Assembly (NCBI GenBank): GCA_965222655.1 | Contig: CBDCUP010000018.1 | Location: 434,001-498,000, forward strand | DNA from: CAUZIZ01 sp965222655 | Lineage (GTDB): Bacteria; Acidobacteriota; UBA6911; RPQK01; JAJDTT01 | Direction: 5' to 3' | Length of the DNA stretch: 64,000 nt | Part shown: piece after piece, positions 42,118-51,690 of the stretch | Position numbering within the stretch: position 1 is the first letter of the stretch | How the letters are laid out: each line of letters starts with the position of its first letter | Made by a program: the position numbers and the translations under genes | The notes under the pieces: model-generated | Databases searched by the model: none | What the model was told of the DNA's origin: nothing | What the model saw: the letters and a program-made list of their open reading frames with translations, nothing else

Positions 42118-42318
42118 GTGAAGCTGACGGACTACGACCGCGAATTTCTCGCTTCCATGAACATCCGGTGGGATGAAGGGGACGGGCCCAAGGTTAGCGT
42201 GCACCTGATTCCAAACACAGAGACGCCCCGAGTCGAAATGGACCGAGATAGGCTGCGCTACTTCTACCACGCACACAGGGCCAGTTCTATAGGGCAACAC
42301 TTTTCCACCTGGACCTAG
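42118..42318 (+). CDS. Small protein after tape measure
   Basis: GTG 42118 overlaps the tape measure stop (GTGA) and gives 66 residues (KLTDYDREFLASMNIRWDEG). Its TAG is directly followed by ATG 42319 in the same frame, where a 20-bp near-repeat (CACCTGGACCTAGATGCC / GACCTGGACCTACATGCC) occurs. Function unknown. Confidence 0.5.
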   Translation: MKLTDYDREFLASMNIRWDEGDGPKVSVHLIPNTETPRVEMDRDRLRYFYHAHRASSIGQHFSTWT

Positions 42319-42792
42319 ATGCCATCGACCTGGACCTACATGCCCACCCTTGGAGTGGAGATGGCCCGGGACGTGGACCGTGTGCGTGCAACCACGGGCG
42401 GGGGGCACCACTACAGCGTCATCACTGAACCTGCCTACACGCAAAGCGACGGCCAGCAAGGTTCTGCGACGTTCCGCGGGCACCACACGATGCGCTTCCC
42501 GTATGCCTCTCGGGAAATCCGAACGGTCATCGATGGAATGATTGCTTTCCTGCAAGCCCGCATCGACGAAGGGGACACGGCGTTCTATGCCTACAACACC
42601 ACCGAAAACGACGACACGACGACGTGGACAGGGGAGACATCCAACAGCGGAACGGATAGCAGGGGGCAGGCTGTGGATAACACCAAGGGACGCTACCTGG
42701 TCATAAACTTTACGTCCATTCGCTGGATTCAGAAGCAGTACAAGTATTCAGATTTCGTGACCCTGGAATTCGTCCAAGACCATTCGACGTGA
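42319..42792 (+). CDS. Minor tail protein (distal-tail-like)
   Basis: The 157-residue protein follows the tape measure and precedes the tail tip gene. Segments are GHHTMRFPYASREIRTVIDG, then FTSIRWIQKQYKYSDFVTLE. By order and beta-rich content it may be the distal tail or hub-adaptor protein; this is inference. Confidence 0.5.
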   Translation: MPSTWTYMPTLGVEMARDVDRVRATTGGGHHYSVITEPAYTQSDGQQGSATFRGHHTMRFPYASREIRTVIDGMIAFLQARIDEGDTAFYAYNTTENDDTTTWTGETSNSGTDSRGQAVDNTKGRYLVINFTSIRWIQKQYKYSDFVTLEFVQDHST

Positions 42793-42897
42793 TGCAGGGG
42801 CGGCATCGTGTCGTTGGGTGTCACAGCCTGGTTGGCCGCCCCCACAAGCCAAATCACACTCAGTGTAACACTGACCCACTGACCTGCTCACGTAGTG

Positions 42898-45828
42898 ATG
42901 TCACGCACGCTAAATGCAACGATTGAATCCTACCTGGAATCGAATCGTGGAGTTTTCATCATAGATTTATGGGATATCGACCTGGGATCTCAAGGAATCC
43001 TGAGGGCCTGCCGCTACTCCAACACCCCTAACTCCTCCGATATTAAATCCTTCGAAGCGCCCAATGGGGCCATCTATGAGGCCCTGGTCGTGGACTCGGG
43101 CTCGCTGCCCTTCCCGGTTGGTGCTGAGGAGGATGCAACCACCCTAGTGCTCAACAACGTTCAACTGAGAATCACCAAGATGGTGAATAAGGGAGTGTAT
43201 TTCCAAGGCGCCAAGATCTCTTGCCATAAGCTCTTCCCCACGCTGGATCCGCCCAACAACCAGATATCCGACTATTGGAAGGGCACTATCAGCGGTGAGC
43301 CGTCTCTGACTGAGCGGGTCGCGAGTTTCAATCTTCGGTTCGGATTTGTCGACCTGAGCGGCCGGGCCCAGCGCACCTACAAGGTCACTTGCCACAACCT
43401 CTTTGCCGATGGTCCTAATGGGCACTGTCCTTACGACATTAGAGCGGGGAAAGGTCTCCCGAAGGCAACGACAACGGGAGCGGCTACCAGCGGTACTGCA
43501 ACGACGCTGACGAAGACGGGGGCGACCTTCATCACTGATGGTGTGGTCGCCGGAGACTATGCGTTCGTCGAAACCAAGAAGCTGGTGGGCATCGTGGAGT
43601 CTCTGACTGAAGAGGTTCTAACGGTAAAGAAGAATCCCGATTCCGACTCGGGGTGGACGGTGGGTGGCGTTGACTCGGCACTCACCCCTTCGACGGAGAC
43701 CTTCATCGTCGGCCCCGCGTTCACGTCCTGCTCCTATACACGAGCCGCCTGCATCGACCGCGGGCTGTATGGGGCAAATCGAAAGCAGACCGACTCACAG
43801 TTGAACAGCTCCAACCGCAGATACTTCACAGGGATAGAAACTGTGGCTGAAGGGGCCGATTCAGCCAAGCCCGCAGCGGATATGTCTATTAAGAAGCCAT
43901 TCGAAGTGACGGCACAGGGAAACAGTGGACTACAAGATAAGGTGATCCCTATTGCGGTAGGCTCCGTCAGGATGAAGAGTAGTGACTATATCGGCATCAT
44001 CCAATCGGATTCAGAGCGCCTGGCTCTACACGTCCTGTCCGAAGGACGGTGCAACAACGTCAACGTGAGCTCCGTGGATGGCATTCCGGTATTTGCGGGC
44101 ATCGTCTCATCGGCGGTGGATGCCGCCAAGGCTACGTGGGGAACGGATGACGATGATGATGTGAACGATTCATCCGCGATTACGAGCGGGGAATTGACCA
44201 AAACGCAGCAACAGCAGGCCGTAGGTTCCCGACAGTCCTTCCACTACGGAAGCGATTCATCCGACCTGGACACCTATATCAATAACCCAAAACGCTTCAA
44301 CGACGCGAACGGGGATGGGTATGCCCTGGCTGGGCTGACGGTCGCTCTCACGAAGGTCAGTGCGGAAGGGGGGAAGAGTAGCGGCTCCGAAATACTCGCA
44401 AACATCCACGGGATCAAGACGCGGCTTGTTCCGGGTTCACCTGCCCAGGAAAACGATTTCGGGGTCACGGACTGGACATCTCGGCCCAACGTGATTCAGT
44501 TTGCTTATGAGTACCTACGAAACCTGCGCTGGGGATCTGGGAAAGATGACGCCGAGATTGACCTGACGAACGCGATCACAGAATCAAATTATTGTCAGGA
44601 AGAGATCGGTTCTACCCAGAGCACCATGTCTAAGTTCGCTGGCGATACCGTGTTGTTTGGTCCTGACGACCAGGAGCGAACGTCACGGCCCATCGGTAAG
44701 AACTGGATAGCGGTTACAGGAATCAGCTCCACCAAGGCCAGCGCCTACACGGATGGGAGACTGAAGATAGAGGCAAAGAACATCAATAATCCTATTGCAG
44801 ACGTGTTCGAGTGGAGAGACATCAAGCCAGAAGAAGATGATGGCGAGGGGGGCATCATCAACCCGCCGGCTGGCGACGTTGGGACGAACGTGGTCATCAT
44901 CAGGGTAGACCGGGATTTCCCCTCGGCCAACATGCCAGCCGCGGGCGATAGTTACGAGCTCCTGCCCAATGACCGGCCGCGGCGCTTCACGGCCAATGGC
45001 CTGCTCCGCATTGACGGGGACCACCGCAAGGCCCTGGGAGCCATCCTGGATTGCTGCGATGGGACGTTCATCCAAGACCAGGGCAAGATCCGCTTCGTCA
45101 TTCCGAAAAGACTGACCGCAGCCGAGAAGCTCGCGCTCGACAGCGAAGATCTGATCACAGACAAAGGAACCAACCCCACGGTGATTCGGCGCAACGGGCA
45201 GTCGACGATGAAGTGGACGCCGATCGCAGATGCCGCCAACGAGTTCTCGGTGAACTTCGTGGATATCTGGGGCAAGGTGGAAATCGCCGACAAGAATGAG
45301 GCCAGCCAGGCTGCGCTGAGAAACAACTACGGGGAGACCAGACGCGATCTGAGAAAGGTTTCCAGGTGGCTTCCGCTGGTGAACAACCGCGACCAAGCCG
45401 CCCGGCTCCTGGCCCGCATAAAGCGCCGGCATGGAGATGTTCTAGGCGGATGGCGCAACGGCACTGTCACCTTCGACATGCCGATACACATCGCCATTAA
45501 ATGGTTGCCCTGGATGACGATCCGTAAGATTGCCAGCGACATGCTGCCGACGTGGGTGAACCTTGTCCGCATTATGAAACTAACTGAGCAGCCGGATGGG
45601 ATTACCTTTCAGGTCGAGGCTATCCCATATGCCGACTGGCAATATGAAGACACAGCGGAAGACTTTGGAGTCGTCGAGATTCCACTAGAGGCCGAGAACC
45701 CACTCGACACGAGACCGGCCCCGGTGCCGATTGAAAGCCTGACTGACGCGGGCTATTACGACGCAGACGGGAGAAGGGTCGAGAGGGTCAAGGTCTCTTT
45801 GACGTTGCCGGATCTGACTGGCTCGTGA
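42898..45828 (+). CDS. Large tail tip / baseplate protein
   Basis: This 976-residue protein (ATG 42898; a GTG three bases earlier is in frame) starts with a DUF2163/BR0599-like domain: ESYLESNRGVFIIDLWDIDL, ALVVDSGSLPFPVGAEEDAT, ending near CPYDIRAGK. A central region with SSxS repeats and an HDII-like tip-attachment part (about 600-900: LLRIDGDHRKALGAILDCCD) follow. It is analogous to GTA-type tail tip proteins and likely contacts the cell surface. Intact. Confidence 0.65.
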   Translation: MSRTLNATIESYLESNRGVFIIDLWDIDLGSQGILRACRYSNTPNSSDIKSFEAPNGAIYEALVVDSGSLPFPVGAEEDATTLVLNNVQLRITKMVNKGVYFQGAKISCHKLFPTLDPPNNQISDYWKGTISGEPSLTERVASFNLRFGFVDLSGRAQRTYKVTCHNLFADGPNGHCPYDIRAGKGLPKATTTGAATSGTATTLTKTGATFITDGVVAGDYAFVETKKLVGIVESLTEEVLTVKKNPDSDSGWTVGGVDSALTPSTETFIVGPAFTSCSYTRAACIDRGLYGANRKQTDSQLNSSNRRYFTGIETVAEGADSAKPAADMSIKKPFEVTAQGNSGLQDKVIPIAVGSVRMKSSDYIGIIQSDSERLALHVLSEGRCNNVNVSSVDGIPVFAGIVSSAVDAAKATWGTDDDDDVNDSSAITSGELTKTQQQQAVGSRQSFHYGSDSSDLDTYINNPKRFNDANGDGYALAGLTVALTKVSAEGGKSSGSEILANIHGIKTRLVPGSPAQENDFGVTDWTSRPNVIQFAYEYLRNLRWGSGKDDAEIDLTNAITESNYCQEEIGSTQSTMSKFAGDTVLFGPDDQERTSRPIGKNWIAVTGISSTKASAYTDGRLKIEAKNINNPIADVFEWRDIKPEEDDGEGGIINPPAGDVGTNVVIIRVDRDFPSANMPAAGDSYELLPNDRPRRFTANGLLRIDGDHRKALGAILDCCDGTFIQDQGKIRFVIPKRLTAAEKLALDSEDLITDKGTNPTVIRRNGQSTMKWTPIADAANEFSVNFVDIWGKVEIADKNEASQAALRNNYGETRRDLRKVSRWLPLVNNRDQAARLLARIKRRHGDVLGGWRNGTVTFDMPIHIAIKWLPWMTIRKIASDMLPTWVNLVRIMKLTEQPDGITFQVEAIPYADWQYEDTAEDFGVVEIPLEAENPLDTRPAPVPIESLTDAGYYDADGRRVERVKVSLTLPDLTGS

Positions 45829-45905
45829 GGGCAGCATCCAGCGTCTGGTTGACATACTACGACTGGCCACCCTCACAAAGCAGTTCACCGAAAGCATAGC
45901 ATCTA

Positions 45906-46823
45906 ATGCCGACCCGAATCTTCCCACGGCCATCAAGTCGCCGAATCTTCCCGCTGCCAGCATCTACGCGGGAGTTTCCCTTGGTGCCGGCAGAGACTCA
46001 CTTCGTCCAGCCGGGAGCTTCGAAGTACGTCTTACTGGGGGATCGGGTCTACCCTTTCGGGGAGCTCGAAGTGGTGCCGCCTTCGGGTGTGACCATCACG
46101 GCCATCGACTACAAGCTGACGACGGACGTCAGTTGGACAGCGGTAAGTGTGGGAAGCAACCCGGACCTGGTGACGGCGGCGCGGTTTTTCTCGGTCGTGA
46201 TCTCAGCGTTCAGCAACACACGCAGCTACGATATCCGTGTCACGTTCTCTGACGCCGCCACTAGAACGCAGACCGTCCATGTGATCTCGACGGTACGGAT
46301 TGCAAAGAACAAGACAGCTATATCAGCCCAAAGCTTGCGGGTGTTCGGCGATGCCACCTTTGCCACAGACGCTAGCCTCATCGACACCATCAAGTACGAA
46401 GTGTCCGGGGCGAGCACCGTGGCCAAGACCGCCATTACTCGAGAGACGATATCGACGGGGACTCACGACGGAGCCGGCAACAGCGCTTCCCTCATCGACA
46501 CCACGACAAACTTCGTCGACGTCGGAGTGAGGGTCGGAGATATCGTCGACAACGACACGGATGGCTCGACGATGACGGTCACAACCATCTCGACCACAAC
46601 CAACACGAATGACACGCTGGCAGGGACGCTCTCGGGTGGCACGGAAGACGACTGGGATTCGTCCGATGCCTACACCATCACCGATGGCGCCAGCAAGATT
46701 CTCATAGCCAGTAACTTCCAATTGGCCCTGACAGGGGCCGGAGTCCACAAGGTGACCTTGTACGTGAAGGATACCGCCACCAACGAGCACAGCGCCTGTA
46801 CCTTCGTTCGAGTGAGCACATGA
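45906..46823 (+). CDS. Ig-like or beta-sandwich tail protein
   Basis: The 305-residue protein has a short basic Pro/Arg-rich N-terminus (FPRPSSRRIFPLPASTREFP), then beta-rich Ser/Thr/Val-rich sequence with Ig-like features (TFSDAATRTQTVHVISTVRI; VHKVTLYVKDTATNEHSACT). Probably a fibre or fibre-binding component. The stop overlaps the next start. Confidence 0.5.
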   Translation: MPTRIFPRPSSRRIFPLPASTREFPLVPAETHFVQPGASKYVLLGDRVYPFGELEVVPPSGVTITAIDYKLTTDVSWTAVSVGSNPDLVTAARFFSVVISAFSNTRSYDIRVTFSDAATRTQTVHVISTVRIAKNKTAISAQSLRVFGDATFATDASLIDTIKYEVSGASTVAKTAITRETISTGTHDGAGNSASLIDTTTNFVDVGVRVGDIVDNDTDGSTMTVTTISTTTNTNDTLAGTLSGGTEDDWDSSDAYTITDGASKILIASNFQLALTGAGVHKVTLYVKDTATNEHSACTFVRVST

Positions 46824-48220
46824 ACAAATCAAGTCCCGTAGCCGTCAAGCTGGCCTGGCTCAGGGATGACCAGCCCGAGTCCCAGTACGTGGAAGCGGCC
46901 GAGGTGCCTCTGGAATACGACCGGGATGACGATGGGGTAACCGCTGGTGTTCAGAACTTCGCCTATCTGGAGGGGATCCCGCACGACCCCACAGAAGAAA
47001 CCATTGACATCATCCCTATTCCCATCTCGCCTATTTCAAAGCGTCCCGTTGTCAAGCACATCAAAACGCATCTCACGACCACGCTGAACACTGGAGTAAC
47101 CGATGTAGACGCGACCTCCTTTGTCGTAGATGAGCCCACCGGTGCCAACGACTTCCAGGATGGCAATATCCTCCTGATCGGCTCCGAGAAATGTAAGATT
47201 GTCAGTATATCCACGGCCGGCGGCGGAACCGATACCTGGACCGTTAAGCGGGCGAGATATGGCACGACCGCCGCCACTCACTCCGCGGCGGCCACCATCA
47301 CGCTGATCCAGTGGTCGATTGGGGGAGTTGCCTCTATTGCCCTAAGCGGCTTGAGCGCCACGCCTGACGCCCCGACCAGCTTTAGCGTCACGGATCCCGG
47401 AGAAGATCTGGGTAACGGCGGCTTCTTCCAGCTCGTGAGGCCCGACGCCAATTCAGAACAACTCTGGGCCTGGGAGGTGCAAGGGGATAACAATCTATTC
47501 CCGGAGACGGCCGAGTATACGGCTAACCTAAACGGGATCCAGGTAGGTGGACTGGGAGGCTCGGAGACGACTGGAAGGATCACGCCCGGAGGATCCGTCC
47601 TGGTAGACTCGAGCCAGACCTGGACGCTCAACGTTTACGCCAACAAGATCCTCTACACCTATGAGAGCCTGGACGAGACGACCGGCAAGGTCGGGTTTCC
47701 GCACGGCTACAAGATCGCATCCAACACGACCGACGGCAAGGTGACCATCACCGAATCTACTCCCGGCTTTCCGAATCACTCGGATAACTCGGCCGTCAAG
47801 TACATCATCGCCGACGGCTGGGCCAGCGTCCCAACCGAGTTCACCGTCTGGGCGGACGCCCTACCGCTGCAAAGCGGCAGGCAAGGCCCCTATGCCGGGA
47901 CTTCAGAGGATTCGGCCACGCTGTTTTTCTCAACTCCGAGCTTTCTCCGAGCTCGCTATAAGGGCGCCTCGGGTTATGGACAGTGGATCTACTACAATGG
48001 ATCCACCGGCACCACCACGCGAGCTTCAGCAACAGCCTATTCGCCCGTACCGATCGGGGTGGGGACACTTCCGTCCTCTGTGCTGCAGTGGCATTACGAC
48101 GGAACGTTTTCGTCTACCGACGCGGACACTGTCTCGTGGACGGCCGGTAATTTCACCGACGGGACCACGACCTACAGCATCGGCCTGGGTAACACTGGAA
48201 ATATGGGGGTCATCCGGTAA
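46820..48220 (+). CDS. Tail fibre-like protein, 3' end replaced by MITE
   Basis: The 466-residue protein (coupled by ATGA) is beta-rich (DGWASVPTEFTVWADALPLQ, GNFTDGTTTYSIGLGNTGN). Its last codons VIR and the stop lie inside the MITE at 48207. Beyond the MITE another open stretch (TIIVLNGGTRKTLSWTP...) runs about 45 codons, perhaps the original end or that of another gene. It is probably the C-terminal fibre of the outer prophage. Confidence 0.6.
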   Translation: MNKSSPVAVKLAWLRDDQPESQYVEAAEVPLEYDRDDDGVTAGVQNFAYLEGIPHDPTEETIDIIPIPISPISKRPVVKHIKTHLTTTLNTGVTDVDATSFVVDEPTGANDFQDGNILLIGSEKCKIVSISTAGGGTDTWTVKRARYGTTAATHSAAATITLIQWSIGGVASIALSGLSATPDAPTSFSVTDPGEDLGNGGFFQLVRPDANSEQLWAWEVQGDNNLFPETAEYTANLNGIQVGGLGGSETTGRITPGGSVLVDSSQTWTLNVYANKILYTYESLDETTGKVGFPHGYKIASNTTDGKVTITESTPGFPNHSDNSAVKYIIADGWASVPTEFTVWADALPLQSGRQGPYAGTSEDSATLFFSTPSFLRARYKGASGYGQWIYYNGSTGTTTRASATAYSPVPIGVGTLPSSVLQWHYDGTFSSTDADTVSWTAGNFTDGTTTYSIGLGNTGNMGVIR

Positions 48221-48524
48221 ATGGGGAGGTGGAACGTGGTTCGGCGCTTTCCGGATCCCAAATCTGGTTCCCCGTTCGCTTGTCAATATAGTCGGCTGCA
48301 GTAGCAGGGGCCGTGGGAACTGTGGAAAACTCCGAGCGATATCGAACTGGGCCAGCAAGCCCGTGATACGGAGTTTTCCAAGCGCTGTGCGAACGGTGGA
48401 AAAACAACTGCGAGCACTTGCCAGTTCTCCTCCAGAACTACTTGTTTTTCCACGGTTTGCATAGTGCGGCAGTTTCCGCGGCCTGCCTTTGACTGGCGGC
48501 ACCTCCCCATTTACCGGATGAACC
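48207..48524. mobile_element. MITE copy 2 without target duplication
   Basis: This 318-bp copy is about 97% identical by eye to the one at 25011-25329, with one base less in the GGAGGTGG run. The same inverted ends are present. The flanking 8-mers (AAATATGG and ATCATTGT) do not match, unlike copy 1, suggesting recombination or deletion at this spot. Confidence 0.85.
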
Positions 48525-48687
48525 ATCATTGTCCTGAACGGCGGTACTCGGAAGACCCTCTCCTGGACCCCGAAAAGCCGTACTCCGACAAATGAGTGGC
48601 GTGGAATCGAAGATAACTCGAAGACAGGTAAGCCACTGGTTTGACCAGTGAGACTTTCCAGGTTTGACATTTAGATCCAGTAATAGG

Positions 48688-48728
48688 ATGCCTCCTTTGG
48701 AGCTTGGCGGTACCCACAAAGGAGGCAT
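48688..48728 (+). promoter_or_regulatory. Stem that sequesters the tnpA ribosome binding site
   Basis: ATGCCTCCTTTG (48688-48699) pairs perfectly with CAAAGGAGGCAT (48717-48728), which holds the Shine-Dalgarno sequence AAAGGAGG of tnpA (start 48734). IS200 elements are known to repress transposase translation with such a 5' stem. Confidence 0.75.
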
Positions 48729-48733
48729 AAAGC

Positions 48734-49153
48734 ATGTCATATGAGAGCTTAAGCCATACCCGATGGGACTGCAAATACCACATCGTGTTTGTTCCCAAAG
48801 GGAGAAGGAAAGTGCTGTACGGAAAGATTCGAGAGTTTCTGGGCCCGGTCTTCCGAGAATTGGCGAGGCAAAGGGAGAGCAATATCCTGGAAGGGCACAT
48901 GGTGGTAGATCATGTGCATATGTTGATCCAGGTCCCGCCAAAGTATTCGGTGGCTCAGGTGATCGGTTACCTCAAGGGGAAAAGCGCGATTGCCGTGGCA
49001 CGCCAATTCGGGGGCAGGAAGCGCAACTTCAACGGCGAAAAGTTGTGGGCGCGCGGCTATGCGGTCTCGACGGTTGGATTCGAGGAGAAGCAGATTCGCA
49101 AATACATCCGCCATCAAGATCACCTCGACGGTAAGGACGACGGCTTGTTTTAA
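48734..49153 (+). CDS. tnpA: IS200/IS605-family Y1 transposase
   Basis: The 139-residue protein has YHIVFVPKGRRKVLYG at the start, the HUH motif in DHVHMLIQVPP (about residues 59-69), and the catalytic Tyr in EEKQIRKYIRHQD (about 119-131). Length and residues are those of active IS200 TnpA, which excises and inserts single-stranded DNA. Confidence 0.92.
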   Translation: MSYESLSHTRWDCKYHIVFVPKGRRKVLYGKIREFLGPVFRELARQRESNILEGHMVVDHVHMLIQVPPKYSVAQVIGYLKGKSAIAVARQFGGRKRNFNGEKLWARGYAVSTVGFEEKQIRKYIRHQDHLDGKDDGLF

Positions 49154-49216
49154 CGAGTAGAGATTGGCCGCCCTTGGGGCGGCTCACAACCGCCAAGCTC
49201 CCCGCTTCGCGGGGAC

Positions 49217-49560
49217 GTTATGACTAATGCTTCATGAGGTACTTACAACTATCATCGAGGCGAGAATAGAAGGGCATTACAAGGGGATTCAGGCACCATT
49301 GGAAAGCAGAAAGGACGAAGATAGCTCAGCAAACCGATGGATTCGGGGATTACTACAAGGCCGCGTGGGCAAACGTCCGGTCGGGGCCGCTGATTGATCT
49401 TGTCTTATGGTGGACAGGCAGTCTCCGGAGTAGGAAGGATTGTCGGACCTGTGCCGTGTTCCTCACCTGTACGGCCCAGCATGTCCCCCCGCCAGTGGTA
49501 TTGGGCACAAAGGTACCTTCGCAAACGATCGAAGGGTTTCGTGGCGCATCGATCCAGTGA
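49217..49560. other. Gap between IS200 and the terminase gene
   Basis: No convincing gene. One open stretch on the + strand (about 49271-49560) reads DGFGDYYKAAWANVRSGPLI and later DCRTCAVFLTC, which may be the remnant of a longer protein, but no start or family was found. This is the junction between the outer prophage and the right-hand element. Confidence 0.4.
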
Positions 49561-51057
49561 TTAAGTAAGAATCACGGGAGGGGCTGGGAAAGGGCGATGG
49601 ACGCTAATCTCTTCTGACCGCCCTCGTTGTCGGTCGAGCCACTGGCCCCAAGCAACGGGGATCTGAACTTGTGTGCCCTGTTTGGCGGCACCTAGAGCAG
49701 CTTGCGCCAGGGCGACGACGACATCGATCGTGTGGGAGGTCTTCGCCTTGGCAATTCGCCAGCCTCGGGACGTCTCCACCGCCACCGCTCGACTCACCGC
49801 CAAACGCAGGTCCGCATCCGGATAAACTTGTAGGTTTCTTCCTTTGCTGAGTTCGTACAGATTCGTGGTAGCTTCAGTCAGGTTGGCTACGGTTTGTGGA
49901 AACTCCACCATGGGGACGCGCTGCCGACGGAGGCGTTGGGCGACCGCCACCATCTGGTAGGGATCAAAGTAGACCGCGCGGACCCGAAACCGTCGCAGCA
50001 GCTCTAGCAACGTTCTCTCGATCGTGGCTTCGAAGTCTAGTGGATCCTCAGGCGTGGGACGAAAGATCCGGTGCCAAAGCAGTCGAACCTGCTTCCTTTG
50101 CCAGTCCCAGCCGCAGACGGCCACCGCGGTCGCATCCCGTTTGGTGGAAGCATCCACTCCAACCCAAACCCGACAGTCTCGACTGGAGACGACGGGTCTT
50201 AACTCCGGATCGGTACAAGCATCCCACCAGTCCATGTCCACATATTCGCTCTCACTGCTCACCCAGCGATTCTCGATGAGACGCAAATAGGCATTGCCGC
50301 GCAGTTGATCCCGCATCTGAGTCAGCCACAGCGGATCCTGCCAGGGAGCCACCGGGTCGTGGGTCCAGAACATGAGCAGACCCCGCTGAGTAAAAAGACG
50401 AGCGGCCATTTGCTGGCCTTTCAGCCCCTTTTTGTACAGAGTCTCAAGCAGCTCAGACTCTCCCTCAAATCCGGCATAAGTGACGGTCAGTCGCACCGAG
50501 ACCTTACGGGTCGGTACGGGCACGAGTTCATCCCAGAGCCGGTGGGATCGTTCACTGGTGTAACCCCACAGCTCATCAAAGACCGTAATCGTGGGGTTGG
50601 CGCCGGCCGCCCCCGCATAGTCGGAAGCCAACGCCGTAATGGTCGCGCCGGTTGAGGGGAATTCGATGCGATTACTGTAGATCTTCGCAGAATCTCGGAG
50701 CAGAGGACTTGCCCTGAGGATGCGGACAATCGCCTGAAAGACCCGGCCCTGAGCCTGCTCCAGATCATTGGCCACAAGGTAGGCCTCCGCATAGCGACCC
50801 CCGAAGAGAATAATGACGGTCAGGGTCATCATGGCCGCCATCGTTGTCTTGCCGCTCTTCTTCGGTGCCGAGAAGAGAAGCTCTGGGTAGGGAAGACGGC
50901 CCTCTGGGGTGAGCTTCAGCGCCTCGCGTAGGAATCGCCTCTGTTCCGGATACAGCTGGAAAGGTGTTTCGGTCTCGGGATTCACCAAAACCGTCTCGAT
51001 AAATGACAGAGGATTCTCGCGCCAACGGCTTAACTGTTGTTCCATCTCACTGCACAT
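49561..51057 (-). CDS. terL: Large terminase-like ATPase/nuclease of the right element
   Basis: The 498-residue protein has Walker A SAPKKSGKTTMAA (about residues 63-75), Walker B TITVFDELWGY (about 155-165), and a C-terminal nuclease-like part (VWVGVDASTKRDATAVAVCG; AVYFDPYQMVAVAQRL). ATG 51057 overlaps the preceding TAA by one base. It differs in sequence from the terminase at 22253. Confidence 0.85.
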   Translation of the reverse strand: MCSEMEQQLSRWRENPLSFIETVLVNPETETPFQLYPEQRRFLREALKLTPEGRLPYPELLFSAPKKSGKTTMAAMMTLTVIILFGGRYAEAYLVANDLEQAQGRVFQAIVRILRASPLLRDSAKIYSNRIEFPSTGATITALASDYAGAAGANPTITVFDELWGYTSERSHRLWDELVPVPTRKVSVRLTVTYAGFEGESELLETLYKKGLKGQQMAARLFTQRGLLMFWTHDPVAPWQDPLWLTQMRDQLRGNAYLRLIENRWVSSESEYVDMDWWDACTDPELRPVVSSRDCRVWVGVDASTKRDATAVAVCGWDWQRKQVRLLWHRIFRPTPEDPLDFEATIERTLLELLRRFRVRAVYFDPYQMVAVAQRLRRQRVPMVEFPQTVANLTEATTNLYELSKGRNLQVYPDADLRLAVSRAVAVETSRGWRIAKAKTSHTIDVVVALAQAALGAAKQGTQVQIPVAWGQWLDRQRGRSEEISVHRPFPAPPVILT

Positions 51058-51488
51058 TACTGAACCTCCTTAGAAGGATGGTCGACCGTGGCCACGGCGG
51101 CTACCCAGTCGAGCATCTTCTTTTCAATGGGCTGGAGACCGAGTTCGCTGAGAATGCGATTCAATAAATTTTCACTGGCACGGATCTCACGATCCCCTGT
51201 CGCGCTGCCCGATGTGGGAACGTACATCGCCAGAAAGAGCTTGTTGGCGATGACCAAGCGTATCTTCTCGCGCAGGGTGATCGGACAGTCCTGCAGAGAG
51301 TCATAGCCCTGATGGTGGGCGAATTCCGCCTCCCATGTGGAGATCCTCTTGCCCAGCTGAGTCCGCCGGTCGATCTTCTCCGCGTAGTAGGCACGTCTGA
51401 GCGCATAGCTTCGATCACCGCGCTGGAGGTCGTCGCTATTACACTCAGTGGCTTGCCGCGTTCGGGCCACTGAACTCTTCTTTACCAT
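51057..51488 (-). CDS. Small terminase-like or phage protein
   Basis: The 143-residue product is directly upstream of the large terminase with TAATG overlap. It is helical (LRREYYAEKIDRR-like; SENLLNRILSELGLQPIEKK) and carries no clear family signature. Its position suggests a small terminase. Confidence 0.5.
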   Translation of the reverse strand: MVKKSSVARTRQATECNSDDLQRGDRSYALRRAYYAEKIDRRTQLGKRISTWEAEFAHHQGYDSLQDCPITLREKIRLVIANKLFLAMYVPTSGSATGDREIRASENLLNRILSELGLQPIEKKMLDWVAAVATVDHPSKEVQ

Positions 51489-51690
51489 GGCTTCCCTCTT
51501 GCTGGGTGGGCGAGCGATAATACTGTGGAACCCTTTCTTCTTTGATTTCGAATCCGGATGCCCAGACTCTGGCCGAGAATCCGTTGCCTGTTTGTCGCCT
51601 GCTCAGAATGTCAGCCAATGTGAGTCGATCGATCATCTTCTGGGTGAAAAATCCGGGAATTGCGTGTGTTTGTGAGCCATTGTCAGCCAA
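51445..51690 (-). CDS. Small hypothetical frame (uncertain)
   Basis: TTG 51690 opens 81 codons (GFFTQKMIDRLTLADILSRR) that overlap the start of the next gene by 44 bp. Composition is protein-like but no ribosome binding site is evident. Possibly not expressed. Confidence 0.3.
   Translation of the reverse strand: MADNGSQTHAIPGFFTQKMIDRLTLADILSRRQTGNGFSARVWASGFEIKEERVPQYYRSPTQQEGSHGKEEFSGPNAASH

Larger units (their letters stand above)
38133..42121 (+). pseudogene. Tail tape measure protein, interrupted by IS256
   Basis: The first part runs 38133-39526 (AEVKFQLRADVQQALSALRK, GIAASAVAVGGIALLGKKAI, QTSQ-like Met/Ala-rich core). After removal of IS256 and one target copy it continues at 41278 through GPLAPTPETGLGLPIFGEQF to the end GDKKKFGQSAFQGSVL. 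The joined frame is exact (745 residues). The C-terminal 100 residues are homologous to the satellite tape measure. Interruption should abolish tail formation. Confidence 0.88.
48688..49216 (+). mobile_element. IS200-type element (approximate ends)
   Basis: A single Y1 transposase gene is bracketed by stem-loops: a 12-bp stem at 48688-48728 upstream and hairpins GGCCGCCC...GGGCGGCT and CCCCGCTTCGCGGGG (about 49166-49210) downstream. No tnpB accompanies it. An additional hairpin CACTGG/CCAGTG near 48644 may belong to the left end. Confidence 0.7.

Noticed and set aside
48688..49560. TnpB/IS605 or omega-RNA system with the IS200 transposase
   Set aside because: No tnpB-like frame exists on either side; downstream hairpins fit ordinary IS200 ends.
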